Shown here: in pieces, positions 11,110-21,183 of the stretch | Layout of the letters: each line of letters opens with the position of its first letter | How positions within the stretch are numbered: position 1 is the stretch's first letter | Assembly (NCBI RefSeq): GCF_047948215.1 | Contig: NC_134465.1 | Coordinates: 43,375,946 to 43,439,945, forward strand | Reading direction: 5' to 3' | DNA from: Lycorma delicatula | Lineage: Eukaryota > Arthropoda > Insecta > Hemiptera > Fulgoridae | DNA: 64,000 bases | Program-made: the position numbers and the translations under genes | The notes under the pieces: generated by a model | Databases searched by the model: none | What the model was told of the DNA's origin: nothing | Seen by the model: only the letters and a program-made list of their open reading frames with translations

Positions 11110-11810
11110 ATGGAATGGAATGGAATACAAAGTTGGCAGGGGTTTATAGATTCTCCCTACGGATAGCAGAACCTGGACAGAGTCCCTTGCTGCTGGATGA
11201 TTCAATCGGGCGTGTTTTTAAAAGGTTTATTTTAAGTGACGGGTCTAATTTTTCAAGTTTTGTCTTATTTAATATTTTTAAGGACGGATTTAATTGCATT
11301 CCAATCCGTTGTTAAACCAGCGTTATCGAACCCATTTTATGGGCCGACCGCGGAAGGCTAGGCTTATGCAACCTGTCCTCCCGACGTAATTCCCCTTCAG
11401 ACCGTCCACTGAAGTCCTTTCGGTGCTAACGCTTCATAGGCTAGCAGGCATACGCCACAACGGGGCACTAACTATATGGAGGGAGCAATGCGCCCCCTTC
11501 TCCGGAGGAGTCGCAATTGCTGGTTTAAGTTAATTTACATGTAAGTTTTAAAGGAGAGGTTGAGTAGAAGTTCTTCATCCACTTCTGTTATGGCTGCCTT
11601 TCAGAACGCATCTCTGCTGGGCTCTTTTCCGGACTCCAGAAAAGAAGCCCGTGATTTTGGGACGAGTAGGGTCCCAGTCCTTCTTCTTCCGATGACCTCT
11701 TCATTCTTCTTTGGCCTGCACTTTCCGAGAATTGGTAGTAACCGAAGTTGCATACCATTAACCTTAGTACTCCCGAGGCCCCGAAGGGCTTAACGGGGGA
11801 AAGTGCAGGT
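11110..11810 (+). repeat. Dispersed GC-richer repeat, copy 2
   Basis: It matches the block at 6506-7045 over most of its length, with numerous substitutions, so neither copy is recent. It continues further right into gcccgtgattttggg and cgaggccccgaagggctt. It has no convincing frame. If it is the leader of an R1/jockey-like element, the minus-strand ORF2 tail at 13.2-13.7 kb is in the opposite orientation and is a separate insertion. Confidence 0.75.
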
Positions 11811-11909
11811 TTCTTCTTTCTTCCATGCTGTCAGTGGCTGCTGGGCAGGTGGCTGCTGGGCTTTACGCCATAAGAATCCCCTATCCAGTTATATAGTGAC
11901 CACGAACGA

Positions 11910-12600
11910 TACAGGTTCGCCAACCTTAAGGAGAGAAATTTCCCAGCGGTCTTTATTTTAGAGATATCCCTCGTTCATGGACTACCTGACTGTATGTGCG
12001 GTTACACCGTCTTGTTGAATAAAGCAACGTTAATTTCATTCTCGGTTTGTTCTCCCACGAACTGATGAATTATTTAACAATAACTATCTGAATTGGTTTT
12101 TTTTTTTTGAAGAATACTGGACTAACTATTCTTCTCCTGTTATTGTAATCCTCAAACCAATCATCTGGTCACGTATTGAAATTTCATGTAAGTTGTTGGC
12201 AGATCATAAATGTAAATTCTATGCGTCCACGTACCCTAATAAATGGAATCTTGCCTCAACGGTACAGAAAACATACGTCAAAATATCGCAGAATTATTTG
12301 TTAGAAACTTAAAACCATTCACAGTGCTGAATTCGCTTTCCATAGTCTATAACCAGTAACTTTCGCACTGTTTCACTTTATACGAGATGTTTCTTAGAAA
12401 CTTCCTTGTGTATAGTTGCAACACTGATGTTTTTGTCGGGCCAACTTTTGCATCAAATTTCTTCTGTAACATCTGGCTCCAGTTCTGTTAGTTCGTCTTT
12501 TGCCAGTCAATTTAGTTTCTTCCTGTTGTTTAGATGTTCTATGTATTCCAGAGGTTACGAACTGCTTGTTGATTATCCGGTAATTCCCTATTTTTTCTAA
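11910..12600 (-). pseudogene. Degenerate mariner-like (DDE) transposase remnant
   Basis: On the minus strand, an N-terminal-like stretch (12600 leftward) has a segment resembling the helix-turn-helix part of this transposase group. Near 12010-12030 the text QQDGVTAHTV matches the second catalytic-aspartate motif (family form QDGATAHTA), and downstream text like SMNEGY follows. Stops and shifts are frequent. It appears related to the better-preserved transposase at 56753-57748, but more decayed. The assignment rests on short motifs. Confidence 0.5.
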
Positions 12601-12659
12601 GGATTGTTACTTTGTAAGATATGAAAGACCTCCGAGCTTTATGGTTATGATACAAAATA

Positions 12660-13200
12660 TTCAAAAAAAAATATATAGACTACCCAGTCAGGACTCACAT
12701 CATTCGCCCTTCCTGTCTATTCAGGAAAACAAACAAAATTTCCTTATAACGTTTTATTTATTTTGTTATCAGTTACTTTTTATTCTGCGCAATATTTTAA
12801 GAGATGTATGTTATTATTAATTTCCTGTGTCGATTTATCTTCCTTACCGAAAAATCTATTTTTATCATACTTTAATATGAACTATATAACTTTATTTATT
12901 ACGATTATATATTGTCTACATGTGTTCCCGATATCATTATTTAAAACTTCTATTACTCAAATCTATATCAAATTTATCAGTTTTTTTCTCAACGCTTACT
13001 TTTTATCTTCTTTTTTAAGTACTAACAACAAAGATTGGTAATCATCATGGTAATCTCAGTTTGAGAAGCTGTTGCTTGAAAACAGGTCACTCCTTCGATG
13101 AACCATATAACTATTCTAAGATTTCATAACAATAATATTCTTCTTCCGATAGTTTTTCCTTTTCTAAATTTTGGCATTTTATAATAACAAAGCTAATTTA
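12660..13200. other. Unannotated AT-rich sequence
   Basis: There are short plus-strand frames rich in Phe/Leu/Ile, as expected from AT-rich composition. I see no domain, repeat or RNA here. Confidence 0.5.
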
Positions 13201-13204
13201 AGTA

Positions 13205-13740
13205 CTATATCGGTAAAAAACCCAGTCCTCCCCCTCAAGGCCGGAAACCACCGCATTTAAGCATTAGTCAGCCCCAGGAGGAGCCTTCGAGCTCAATGTG
13301 TTCACAGTCTCCGTGCATCATCACCGTAGCCCTTCCGTGCAAGAACGAACGAAACTTTGCAGAGGGCTGTCTGTCCTCCATTCGCTTTTCAGTCCGGAAT
13401 CCTACACCTCACTTCTTCAGGTTTTCGCTGGTCTTCTGTGTTTTACTGGATGGTCCGCATGTTATTATAGGGAAGCCTCACCTCCTCATTTGAGATGAAT
13501 CAGCCAAGGCACTCTAGACATGGTTGCATCCCGTTTCTTCTCACTATCTGTTCAGCTGTCCACCCTGCTCCTTCTCTCGCAGAATCTTTGTGGCTAGTTC
13601 TGCTATTGCAAGCCATTATCTATCTCCCCTGAGCATATACTCCAGAATATTGTCCGGTGTCAGTTGGAGGACCCCGAGGTCTCTCCGTAGCGGCACCCAC
13701 TTTCCACAGTCGAAGGTGTGCCTTTTTTGCATTTTATTTA
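13205..13740 (-). pseudogene. 3' end of an R1/jockey-like LINE ORF2, with 3' UTR
   Basis: Read on the minus strand from about 13735, the frame gives CGKWVPLRRDLGVLQLTPD, then an ILEYML segment and, after a stop, W-L-A-I-A-E-L-A-T-K-I-L. This is the pattern of the C-terminus of ORF2 proteins of R1/jockey-type retrotransposons: a conserved Cys..Trp, then a Leu-rich helix ending before an aromatic residue. It decays in the following 200 bp. A GC-richer tail (cccaggaggagccttcgag) looks like the 3' UTR. The 5' part is absent. Confidence 0.55.
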
Positions 13741-14374
13741 CAGAATATCTTATTTTGTTATTATATGAATTATTTTTCTTCAGAATAAACCGAGAACAAG
13801 ATGAAGATAGAAGTATATAAAAACATATTAAACATTTAGGAAATGTTTAACCGTATTTCCAGTTTTCTTTTCCTTTTGGTTCTTTCTTCCTCACTTCTTA
13901 GGCATTCAAGTTTTTTATTATGTAAGAGAGGATCAATATCCCGGTTTTACTACATAGATATTATTATAATATTGTATGCAAATAAAATACTGGGTTTACC
14001 AGGATTTTTGTTTTATGAATACTTTTATCCATATTTGAGAATCGGAGTTCAGGACTATGGTGAATATAAACAGTGAAAAAAAAAAAAAAAATATATATAT
14101 ATAGTGCTTTTCCGAATAATGTAATTTTGTGATTATTTCTACCCGAGATTCAAGGAACATTTCTGTAAAATTTTGCTGTTTAAAAAATAGAAACACATTC
14201 TTATACAAAATGAATTTTTTTTTTTATGAGATTTTGTTTCGGTATTGAGGCACAGTATTGGTGATATATGAGGGCCGGTATGCGCTGGTGTGCTAGCTCC
14301 GATGATCAGCTGGAGACTCCATGCACAACAGAAAGCTGTTGTGACGACGATCAAATCGACCTGACGTCTTTGGT

Positions 14375-14389
14375 GGGGGGGGGGGGGGG
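14375..14389 (+). repeat. Poly-G run
   Basis: Fifteen guanines directly precede the SINE at 14400. The preceding 100 bp (gatgatcagctggagactcc through cgacctgacgtctttgg) is GC-richer than its surroundings, but I cannot classify it. Confidence 0.9.
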
Positions 14390-14399
14390 TCAAACCCAC

Positions 14400-14644
14400 C
14401 GGGTTGGTCTAGTGGTGAACGCGTCTTCCCAAATCAGCTGGTTTTGATGTCGAGAGTTCCAGCGTTCAATTCCTAGTAAAGCCAGTTATTTTAACACGAA
14501 TTTGAATACTAGATCGTGGATACCAGTGTTCTTTGGTGGTTGGGTTTCAATTAACCACACATCTCAGGAACGGTCGAACTGAGAATGTACAAGACTACAC
14601 TTCATTTACACTCAATTTGTAAGGAAACAAATAAATAAATAACC
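14400..14644 (+). repeat. tRNA-derived SINE, family 1, longest copy
   Basis: A-box motif tggtctagtgg (14405-14415) and B-box-like cgttcaattcc (14463-14473) are spaced as in a tRNA gene. A unique body follows (ttgaatactagatcgtgg, then gggtttcaattaaccacac), and the element ends in aaataaataaataa. The head-body-A-rich-tail layout is that of a polymerase III-transcribed SINE mobilised by a LINE. Two other copies are in the window. Confidence 0.85.
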
Positions 14645-15457
14645 AATAATTCAGTACAAAGAATAATTTAGTATAAGGAATAAAGATTATTTATAAAAAC
14701 TATAGGTGGGTGGCATACGTCACCCGGACGACTACTCTCGTTAGTATTTCGCACCCTTCTACCGGAGTGTTAGGCTGGTTGTAATACTTATTATTTACGT
14801 CCTTTATAAGCATTTAGAGTAAGGGGCATCATATTCTCCCCCTCAGTTTCCTTTTTGTGCGACAGGTGTATTTTTCATTTATCTTCCTCATTTACCTTTT
14901 ACGTCGTTCTGAGTAATTCTAAAAATTAAATTCTGATGTCTGATGGATTAAATGTTTACTCGGATGACCGGTACTGCAGCGTTTGAATATATAATTCACA
15001 AATAGTTCTATCAGTGACCGATAGATAGCGTTTGAAGCGGAGAAAACTTATTTAAAATAGTAAATTCTGAGCAAACAGTCTCAATCAATCAAAAGCAACA
15101 AATACACAACGAACAACAATGAAACAAATATACCTTCTCGTCTTAAGACCAACAGACTGTCTGGTTCACGAAAGCAAACTGGACACAACGCAGGATTACC
15201 GACCTTTTCAGGTAGCATTATTTGCAGCGCATGGAATATAATCCTTCAAAAAATAATCAGTTACTTTTCGAACCCGCTCTATATTTTTTTTAGCGACGAA
15301 AGATGGCAATTTGCATTCAGGCGACTTTAAAACTTTCAACGGAAATAAAAATATTAACGATAAAACATCACTGATAAGAAAGTAATAACATTTTAACATA
15401 AAAAGCTAATATAATTAATATTATATAAAAAGATAAATCAATTTGTTGTTACCTTAC
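14645..15457. other. Intronic sequence between SINE and exon 2
   Basis: A GC-richer patch around 14704-14830 (gggtggcatacgtcaccc) may be a repeat fragment. A 63-codon minus-strand frame at 15208-15399 has fairly normal amino-acid composition (text such as KSPECKLPSFVAKKN), but I could not tie it to any gene or splice pattern. Confidence 0.4.
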
Positions 15458-15603
15458 TTTATTTTCAGGATAAATCCATTGCAGAGATTGGTCACCAGTA
15501 CATGTTAACTCTAGATCGTCACCCGAATGTATTACGATGTCATTTTCTTTATTAATTTTACCATCTTTAGGCAATTTATCAATTTTTAATTGGATTATGC
15601 ATT
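15458..15603 (-). CDS. Exon 2 of Ig-domain receptor (Pvr-like), first half of first Ig domain
   Basis: The exon has a long polypyrimidine acceptor (ttttttttttcag) on its right and a GTAAGG donor on its left. It completes the phase-1 codon of exon 1 (giving Glu15) and ends in phase 0. It encodes residues 15-63 with SGDDLELTCTGDQSLQW: the B-strand cysteine (49) and core tryptophan (57) of an Ig domain. This 'Gly-X-X-Leu-X-Leu-X-Cys-X-Gly' style is characteristic of the first Ig domain of VEGF/PDGF receptors, including the insect Pvr family. A downstream alternative donor (AAG|GTAACA, 6 bp further) would break the frame, so the phase-0 site is preferred. Confidence 0.8.
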
Positions 15604-15904
15604 CTGAAAAAAAAATAATGGAGAAATTATTAATAACTAATCTTATTAATGTAAATTGCTTATAAATATGAAAAAAAAAAAACAAAAAAAAATTACTATT
15701 ATTTTTTTCAATGAAATAAGGGTATAAATGATATTTTATTTTTAGACTAAAATATATTAATTAAAGTGATGGCAAAATGTTACTGAACTTTCCTAGCACA
15801 TAATTTACAAAGAATTGAAATTTAACCCTCTCAGTCGATAAAATTAGAAAGTCGGCTGTTGCATAACTTTCCCGGCTTCATCAGAAAAGGTTAGGAGGAT
15901 AATT

Positions 15905-15942
15905 AAAACGTGTTTTCATTTAATAAAATGAAAACACGTTTT
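15905..15942. repeat. Perfect 17-bp hairpin
   Basis: Arms AAAACGTGTTTTCATTT and its exact reverse complement are separated by a 4-base loop (aata). It lies about 300 bp upstream of exon 2 inside intron 1. It may be a tiny foldback relic; no role is known. Confidence 0.85.
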
Positions 15943-16411
15943 TTAAAAGAAAAAATTCTTCTAACTAAAATAGTGATTTCTTGAAAAATGATTGAAAAGT
16001 ATAAACCTGTGGGTCAAAAAAATTTAATAAAACAGCTGACAACACAGTTTTTAGCTTTTTTATAAATTAAAGCCTTTACAAACGACAACTGTGGGTTGTT
16101 TCTGATGCAAGACTTACACAGATAACTTAATTTAAAATATTTATCATTTAAGGTACTACGCCCTTATCAGATCGGGGCCAAAATTAAACACAAATTAGAA
16201 TTTACGTAAACGAATATTTTTTCCAAGTTTTATTACTTTTCAGTAATCTGTTTTAGAAATTTAGAAATGTATAAAAAAAGAAGAAAACTCTAAAACAATC
16301 AAGGTTTACCTTACCCATCTCTGATCGACTTAAAATTTCAGTAATGTAACAAACAATTCATAAAATACTATTACAGTACAGAATATCAAGTTCTTATGAT
16401 GTCGCTATCAT

Positions 16412-16423
16412 GAGAGAGAGAGA

Positions 16424-16496
<73 letters not shown>
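16412..16496 (+). repeat. (GA)n microsatellite
   Basis: About 42 dinucleotide units, with a single T interruption near 16429. Confidence 0.97.
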
Positions 16497-16499
<3 letters not shown>

Positions 16500-17068
16500 T
16501 CGGAAAAGGTTGCAGCAATTTAAAATAACTACTTAAAACTACTAGAGATAATAAAATGATTATTCTTTTAAAATGTTCACCAACTCAAAACATTTTCTTT
16601 TACATACTGTTGCGTGTTCGCGGCTCGATCAGGATATTGAGAAATTGACAATTGAGGATGTTTATTTAATTACAATTTATTGATTTAAAAACATACGTAA
16701 GACCAGATAAATCAATAATAATGACAATAGTACGACAATCATAAAACAAATTAAAAAAATAATAATCAGAATAATAATAATAACAGGCAATAAAAAAACA
16801 TCTCACAATAGTATTTAGAATAACGACAATAATGGCAACAGTAAAAAATAATATTAAATGTCAATAAGAATAATAATACTAAACAGAGATTACATACAAA
16901 ACAGAATTTAAAGTAATCTTCAGGATTTATTCACATGTAGATAAATAATGAAAACCAGAATTCAGTTCCACTGAAAAAATACATTACGGTAGCTTAACAC
17001 TTTTAACCACAAAAGTCTTGTATTAACAACAAAAGTACAATAAATAAGACAAAGTTCTTTAACTGCAA

Positions 17069-17650
17069 ATTTTTAACATTCTCCTATAGCACCGCATTTC
17101 AAAAGCTTCTAACCTTTTCTTCTCAGATACTCCGATCGTCCAAGTTTCACTTCCATATAAAGCGACACTCCAAACATATACTTTCAAAAAGTTTTTCCTG
17201 ACATTTAAATTAATTTTTGATGTAAACAAATTATATTTCTTACTGAAGGCTCGTTTCGCTTGTGCTATCCGGCATTTTATATCGCTCCTGCTTCTTCCAT
17301 CTTTAGTAATTCTACTTCCCAAATAACAAAATTCTTCTACCTCCATAATCTTTTCTCCTCCTATTTTCACATTCAGTGGTCCATCTTCGTTATTTCTACT
17401 ACATTTCATTACTTTCGTTTTGTTCTTGTTTATTTTCATGCGGTATTTCTTGCGTAGGACTTCATCCATGCCGTTCTTTATTTCTTCGAAATCCTTTTTA
17501 CTCTCGGCTTGAATTACTATGTCATCAGCAAATCGTAGCATCTTTTTCTTTTCACCTTGTACTGTTACTCCGAATCTAAATTGTTCTTTAACATCATTAA
17601 CTGCTAGATCCATGTAAAGATTAAAAAGTAACGGAGATAGGGAACATCCT
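17069..17650 (-). mobile_element. LINE fragment lacking its 3' tail
   Basis: The minus-strand frame at 17059-17613 encodes the end of the reverse transcriptase of the main LINE family. It includes the catalytic LRFADDIVI motif (near 17515-17540) and continues through the KYNLFTSKINLNVRK segment. It stops near ...RRMLK, about 290 bp before the usual 3' end and poly-A of other copies. Insertions made by target-primed reverse transcription normally keep the 3' end, so a later deletion or a different route of insertion is implied. The other end runs into a palindrome. Confidence 0.9.
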
Positions 17651-17674
17651 TGTTCCCTATCTCCGTTACTTTTT
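17623..17674. repeat. Perfect 24-bp snap-back palindrome at the LINE 5' junction
   Basis: The LINE sequence at 17623-17646 is followed by a 4-base spacer (tcct) and then by its own exact reverse complement at 17651-17674, ending in a T run. In the other copies the LINE continues into the GVRQGCSLSP codons here instead. The inverted copy is therefore an insertion-time rearrangement of this copy. Confidence 0.95.
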
Positions 17675-17757
17675 TTTCTTAAATATATTTTTTTTTAGAA
17701 AAAAATAAAAACTTTGGTAAGTAAAAAATCAGTCTCATTACTTTTCTCACACACCTC

Positions 17758-17760
<3 letters not shown>

Positions 17761-17793
<33 letters not shown>
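17761..17793. repeat. (TA)n microsatellite
   Basis: About 16 uninterrupted TA units. Confidence 0.97.
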
Positions 17794-17795
<2 letters not shown>

Positions 17796-18254
17796 ATCAG
17801 TAATTTTTCATGTTTTTTTTTTTTAAATACTTTTCGGTTAGTGAAGATTATCGAGATTTGGAAAAATCCTAATTTTCAAAATCTTGACCGATTCCCATAC
17901 TTTCTTCTGTAGTACGGTTGATATTACTGGAAAAGTAAAAAACGGATAATTCACTCTTCTAAAAAAATATTATGTATAAGAAAATAAAATTTTGTATGTT
18001 TAGAGAAAACAAAAAATTGGGGAGTAAAATAAGGTGTCTTAATTTTTCACCATTATTATAAAAGTTATGTTTTAAACATATTAGTAAAAAATATTTTAAA
18101 AAATCATATTTTTTAAAATTGTTTTTAGGTGTTGTACTTCTAAGAAAATAATACAGTGAGTTATATAGTTCCAAAAATTATAGGTTGGGCTATTAAAATA
18201 ATATATTATAAACACTTATATTATTATTTTTTTATTAAATAATAACAACTTTGC

Positions 18255-18340
18255 CGATATCCGTGGCGGAGTAGTGGCGTAGAAGAGCAAATGGGTCCAG
18301 GTTCGAATCCCGGTCAGGAATGGCATTTTTCACACGCTAC
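18255..18340 (+). repeat. tRNA-derived SINE head, family 2
   Basis: An exact B-box motif GGTTCGAATCC (18300-18310) is followed by cggtcaggaatggc. An A-box-like gtggcggagtagtgg lies about 35 bp upstream. The stem pairing and the anticodon region are not convincing for a working tRNA. The sequence continues into cacacgctac and then AT-rich DNA. It is unrelated to family 1. Confidence 0.6.
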
Positions 18341-20360
18341 AGAATTAATTTATTATGCATCGGTAACTGTAAGAGGGGGTTAGTTTGTTGTTACTGTATA
18401 AATAAATAATTTTAAGGAAAAAATAACTTTTTCTTATAAATAGCCAACATCGGATGTGGCAACGGAAGACAGATATAAAGGTTAGTCGATAAGAAAAATA
18501 GAGAGGAAGCAGGGAATGAAGGAAAAGAAAGAGTAGAGAGAAGAATATTGAAAAGATGTTACAATATATGTAGATAAATAAATATATAAAAATACAGTAC
18601 AGAAATAAATGAGAAAAAATAAACATGATAAAACATTTAGTTACAAGACGGAAGATAGCCATGATAACAAATAATCCGTCATAATTTCTTTATAGTTGAA
18701 CAACCCTTAAAAATTACATTTTTTATTAAAAAATAATAAAAATTTTAACTATCTTATTTATTTATCCAATAAAACAATAGTACTCTTTTATGTACATTAC
18801 TTGTAAAGAAAAAACTGGCAAATTATTCAATGACTTTTTCGGCTACGTCGGTCAGGTATAACTTTTTTGAAAGTAATAAAAAAAAATTGCTTCTCATTTT
18901 GAGTCCGGAATATAGTATAGGTTCCAAAGGTACTTTAATTTTAATATCCCTTAAAATGATGAAGAAAAATACAAAAAAATAAATAAATTAAAAGAGCCAA
19001 GAAACAAAAAATAGAATATTTATTGTTTATAGATAGGAAATAAATTTTAAGAAACATTTTTCTAAAAATATTCAAATAAAGGTTAAACTTAACAAGTTTG
19101 CTTAAGTAAAGTTTTCTGTAAATCTAATATTCCCTTCAATAAGGGATAAAATAAGAAAAACAAACTTAAAAAACCTTTTCTGTATATTAGGTCCAGGGTT
19201 TACAATTTAAAAAATTGTAGCTCAATATATGAAATATAAACTTTAAAAAAAATTTTGTAAAATATTTACACCGATGGGAGCTAATGCAAAATACATATTT
19301 TAAGAAATTGGAGTTGATTTACTGAAAAAAAATTATTTTTGGGTTATATGTAAATAAAAAATTTACTTTCATAAAGTTTTCTCTAGAACGCCCCTGTAGA
19401 AAATGAAAACTGGTTTTTTGGTAATATCCCTCCACCTCATTAATGAATTTTGAAAAAAACTATTATGATCATTGCCTTGTATAGAAATATTTGGGCCAAA
19501 TTTTAAGAAAATCGGTTCAGTCAGTCCTGAGATATAAGCAATGCAACACACATACATATGCTTTTTTGGTCTAGATGAAGTAGTTGGATCCTAAAACATA
19601 AATATTTGCAAAAAAAACCCGATACCCAATTTTTGACATCATCACTGTACTTTACCCTTTATTTATAGCTATTCTAGCTATATTCGCAGTGAAAGTAAAA
19701 AGAACAGAATCCTTTGATTACATGATGTTAAAAGATGGTGTAAAAATAAATTGGTTGATAAACTTCAAAATTAAGTTGTAAAGTTAAGGAAATTGACAAA
19801 CAACCCTCGTCAATCTGAATGCGTTTATTAATGTTTAATGAATTGAATAGAATTTTTCAAAAATAACTAGAGAAACTAAATCTTAAATAAGACACCAAAG
19901 TGTTGCATATAAAGGGAAAATATAATAATGATAAATAACTTTCTTTAATAGAAAAATCCTACTGGGATTGAGGTAAAAGTTTCTTCATATTCTCCCAGTA
20001 GTTAGCTTTAAGTTCACGTAACTCTGCGATATTAATCAAATCTGTCAAAAGTTGTATGCTTTTTAAAAGTGACATATCACTTAGTATTTTTAGAAATGTT
20101 ATATATTAGTTTATATTAGCTTATTAGTATTATTTTGCTGAAGTTTAGGTTTATAGCTTATTTAATGTAAATTAGCTTTATTTTATTGTGTCTTGAAAAT
20201 GAGTGAAAATAAAGAGAAATTCGATACATGATGAAAAATAGATCATGTGCAACACGAATGTATGGAAACGATCATGGCCGAACCAAGGTGAAACCCTGCA
20301 AATGGTGTAAAAGCCAGGACTGGCACAAAAATTATGCGCTCTCTCTCACTCTCTCTATCT
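18341..20360. other. Unannotated intron-1 sequence
   Basis: This stretch is AT-rich. A dispersed-repeat-like stretch may lie around 19370-19560, where the minus-strand text ISGLTEPIFLKFG is of a kind seen in non-coding insect repeats. No gene is supported. Confidence 0.45.
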
Positions 20361-20410
20361 GTGTATGTGTATGTATGTATGTATGTATGTATGTATGTGT
20401 GTGTGTGTGT

Positions 20411-20459
<49 letters not shown>

Positions 20460-20467
20460 TGTGTGTG
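20361..20467 (+). repeat. (TGTA)n/(TG)n compound microsatellite
   Basis: A run of TGTA units passes into TG units for about 100 bp. Apparent frames across it on both strands (poly Cys-Val or Thr-His) are artefacts. Confidence 0.97.
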
Positions 20468-21183
20468 AGATTGGAAAGGAATTGTTCACCATAAGCTGCT
20501 GCTGCCCAGTCAAACGATTGATTCTAACAACTATTGTCAAAAACTGGAAAGATTAAGCCAAATAATACGAGATGAAGTTACCAGAATTGATCGATAGGAA
20601 GAAAAATGCCAGATCCCCACATATATTTGGTAAATCATCGCTAACGAAGTGTTTTCGGACCTATGTTTATATGAACTTTTTTCTTATTTTTAGCCTCTAG
20701 AATGAGTTGCCAAAGTATTGCCCTATCCTCCTGAACCACTCTATATATGCAGCATTCATGATTGTAAAAGTTAGAATTACATTAGCAAAAGTAAATTTAA
20801 TTTAAATAAAAGAAGCTATTTTAAAACAAACAGAGAAAGAAATTTAAAAAAGAGAAGATAAATTATATTGTATAAAGTGTTGAGCTATATATATCAGAAA
20901 TATAAAATTTAAGAAAGGAAAATTAAAGAAAAATAATTGGCAACATTCAGAAAATATATAGGGAAAAAAGATTTAAAAAGAAATTAAGGAATAATTATGT
21001 CTGGAAAGAACAAAGAGGAGAGAAGTTTTAAAAAGCAATAAATAGCGTCATAAAAACCTTAAGATTAAAATAATTAAGGTAGAAAAACAGGAAGAAATTT
21101 AAAAAAAAAAAGGCGGACAAATAAAAGCCTGAATAGTATACATACAACAATAAATAAAATTATCTAAAATATATATGATTTTT
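20468..21183. other. Unannotated intron-1 sequence
   Basis: AT- and purine-rich sequence. I see nothing that can be called. Confidence 0.5.

Noticed and set aside
15208..15399. 63-codon minus-strand frame near exon 2, considered as an extra exon
   Set aside because: It has no matching splice phase with exons 2 and 3, and the Ig domain is complete without it.
18255..18340. Functional tRNA gene
   Set aside because: The B box is perfect but the acceptor and anticodon arms are not convincing; the layout fits a SINE head.
20228..20556. Cys/Val-rich and Thr/His-rich frames
   Set aside because: They are translations of the (TG)n/(TGTA)n microsatellite.
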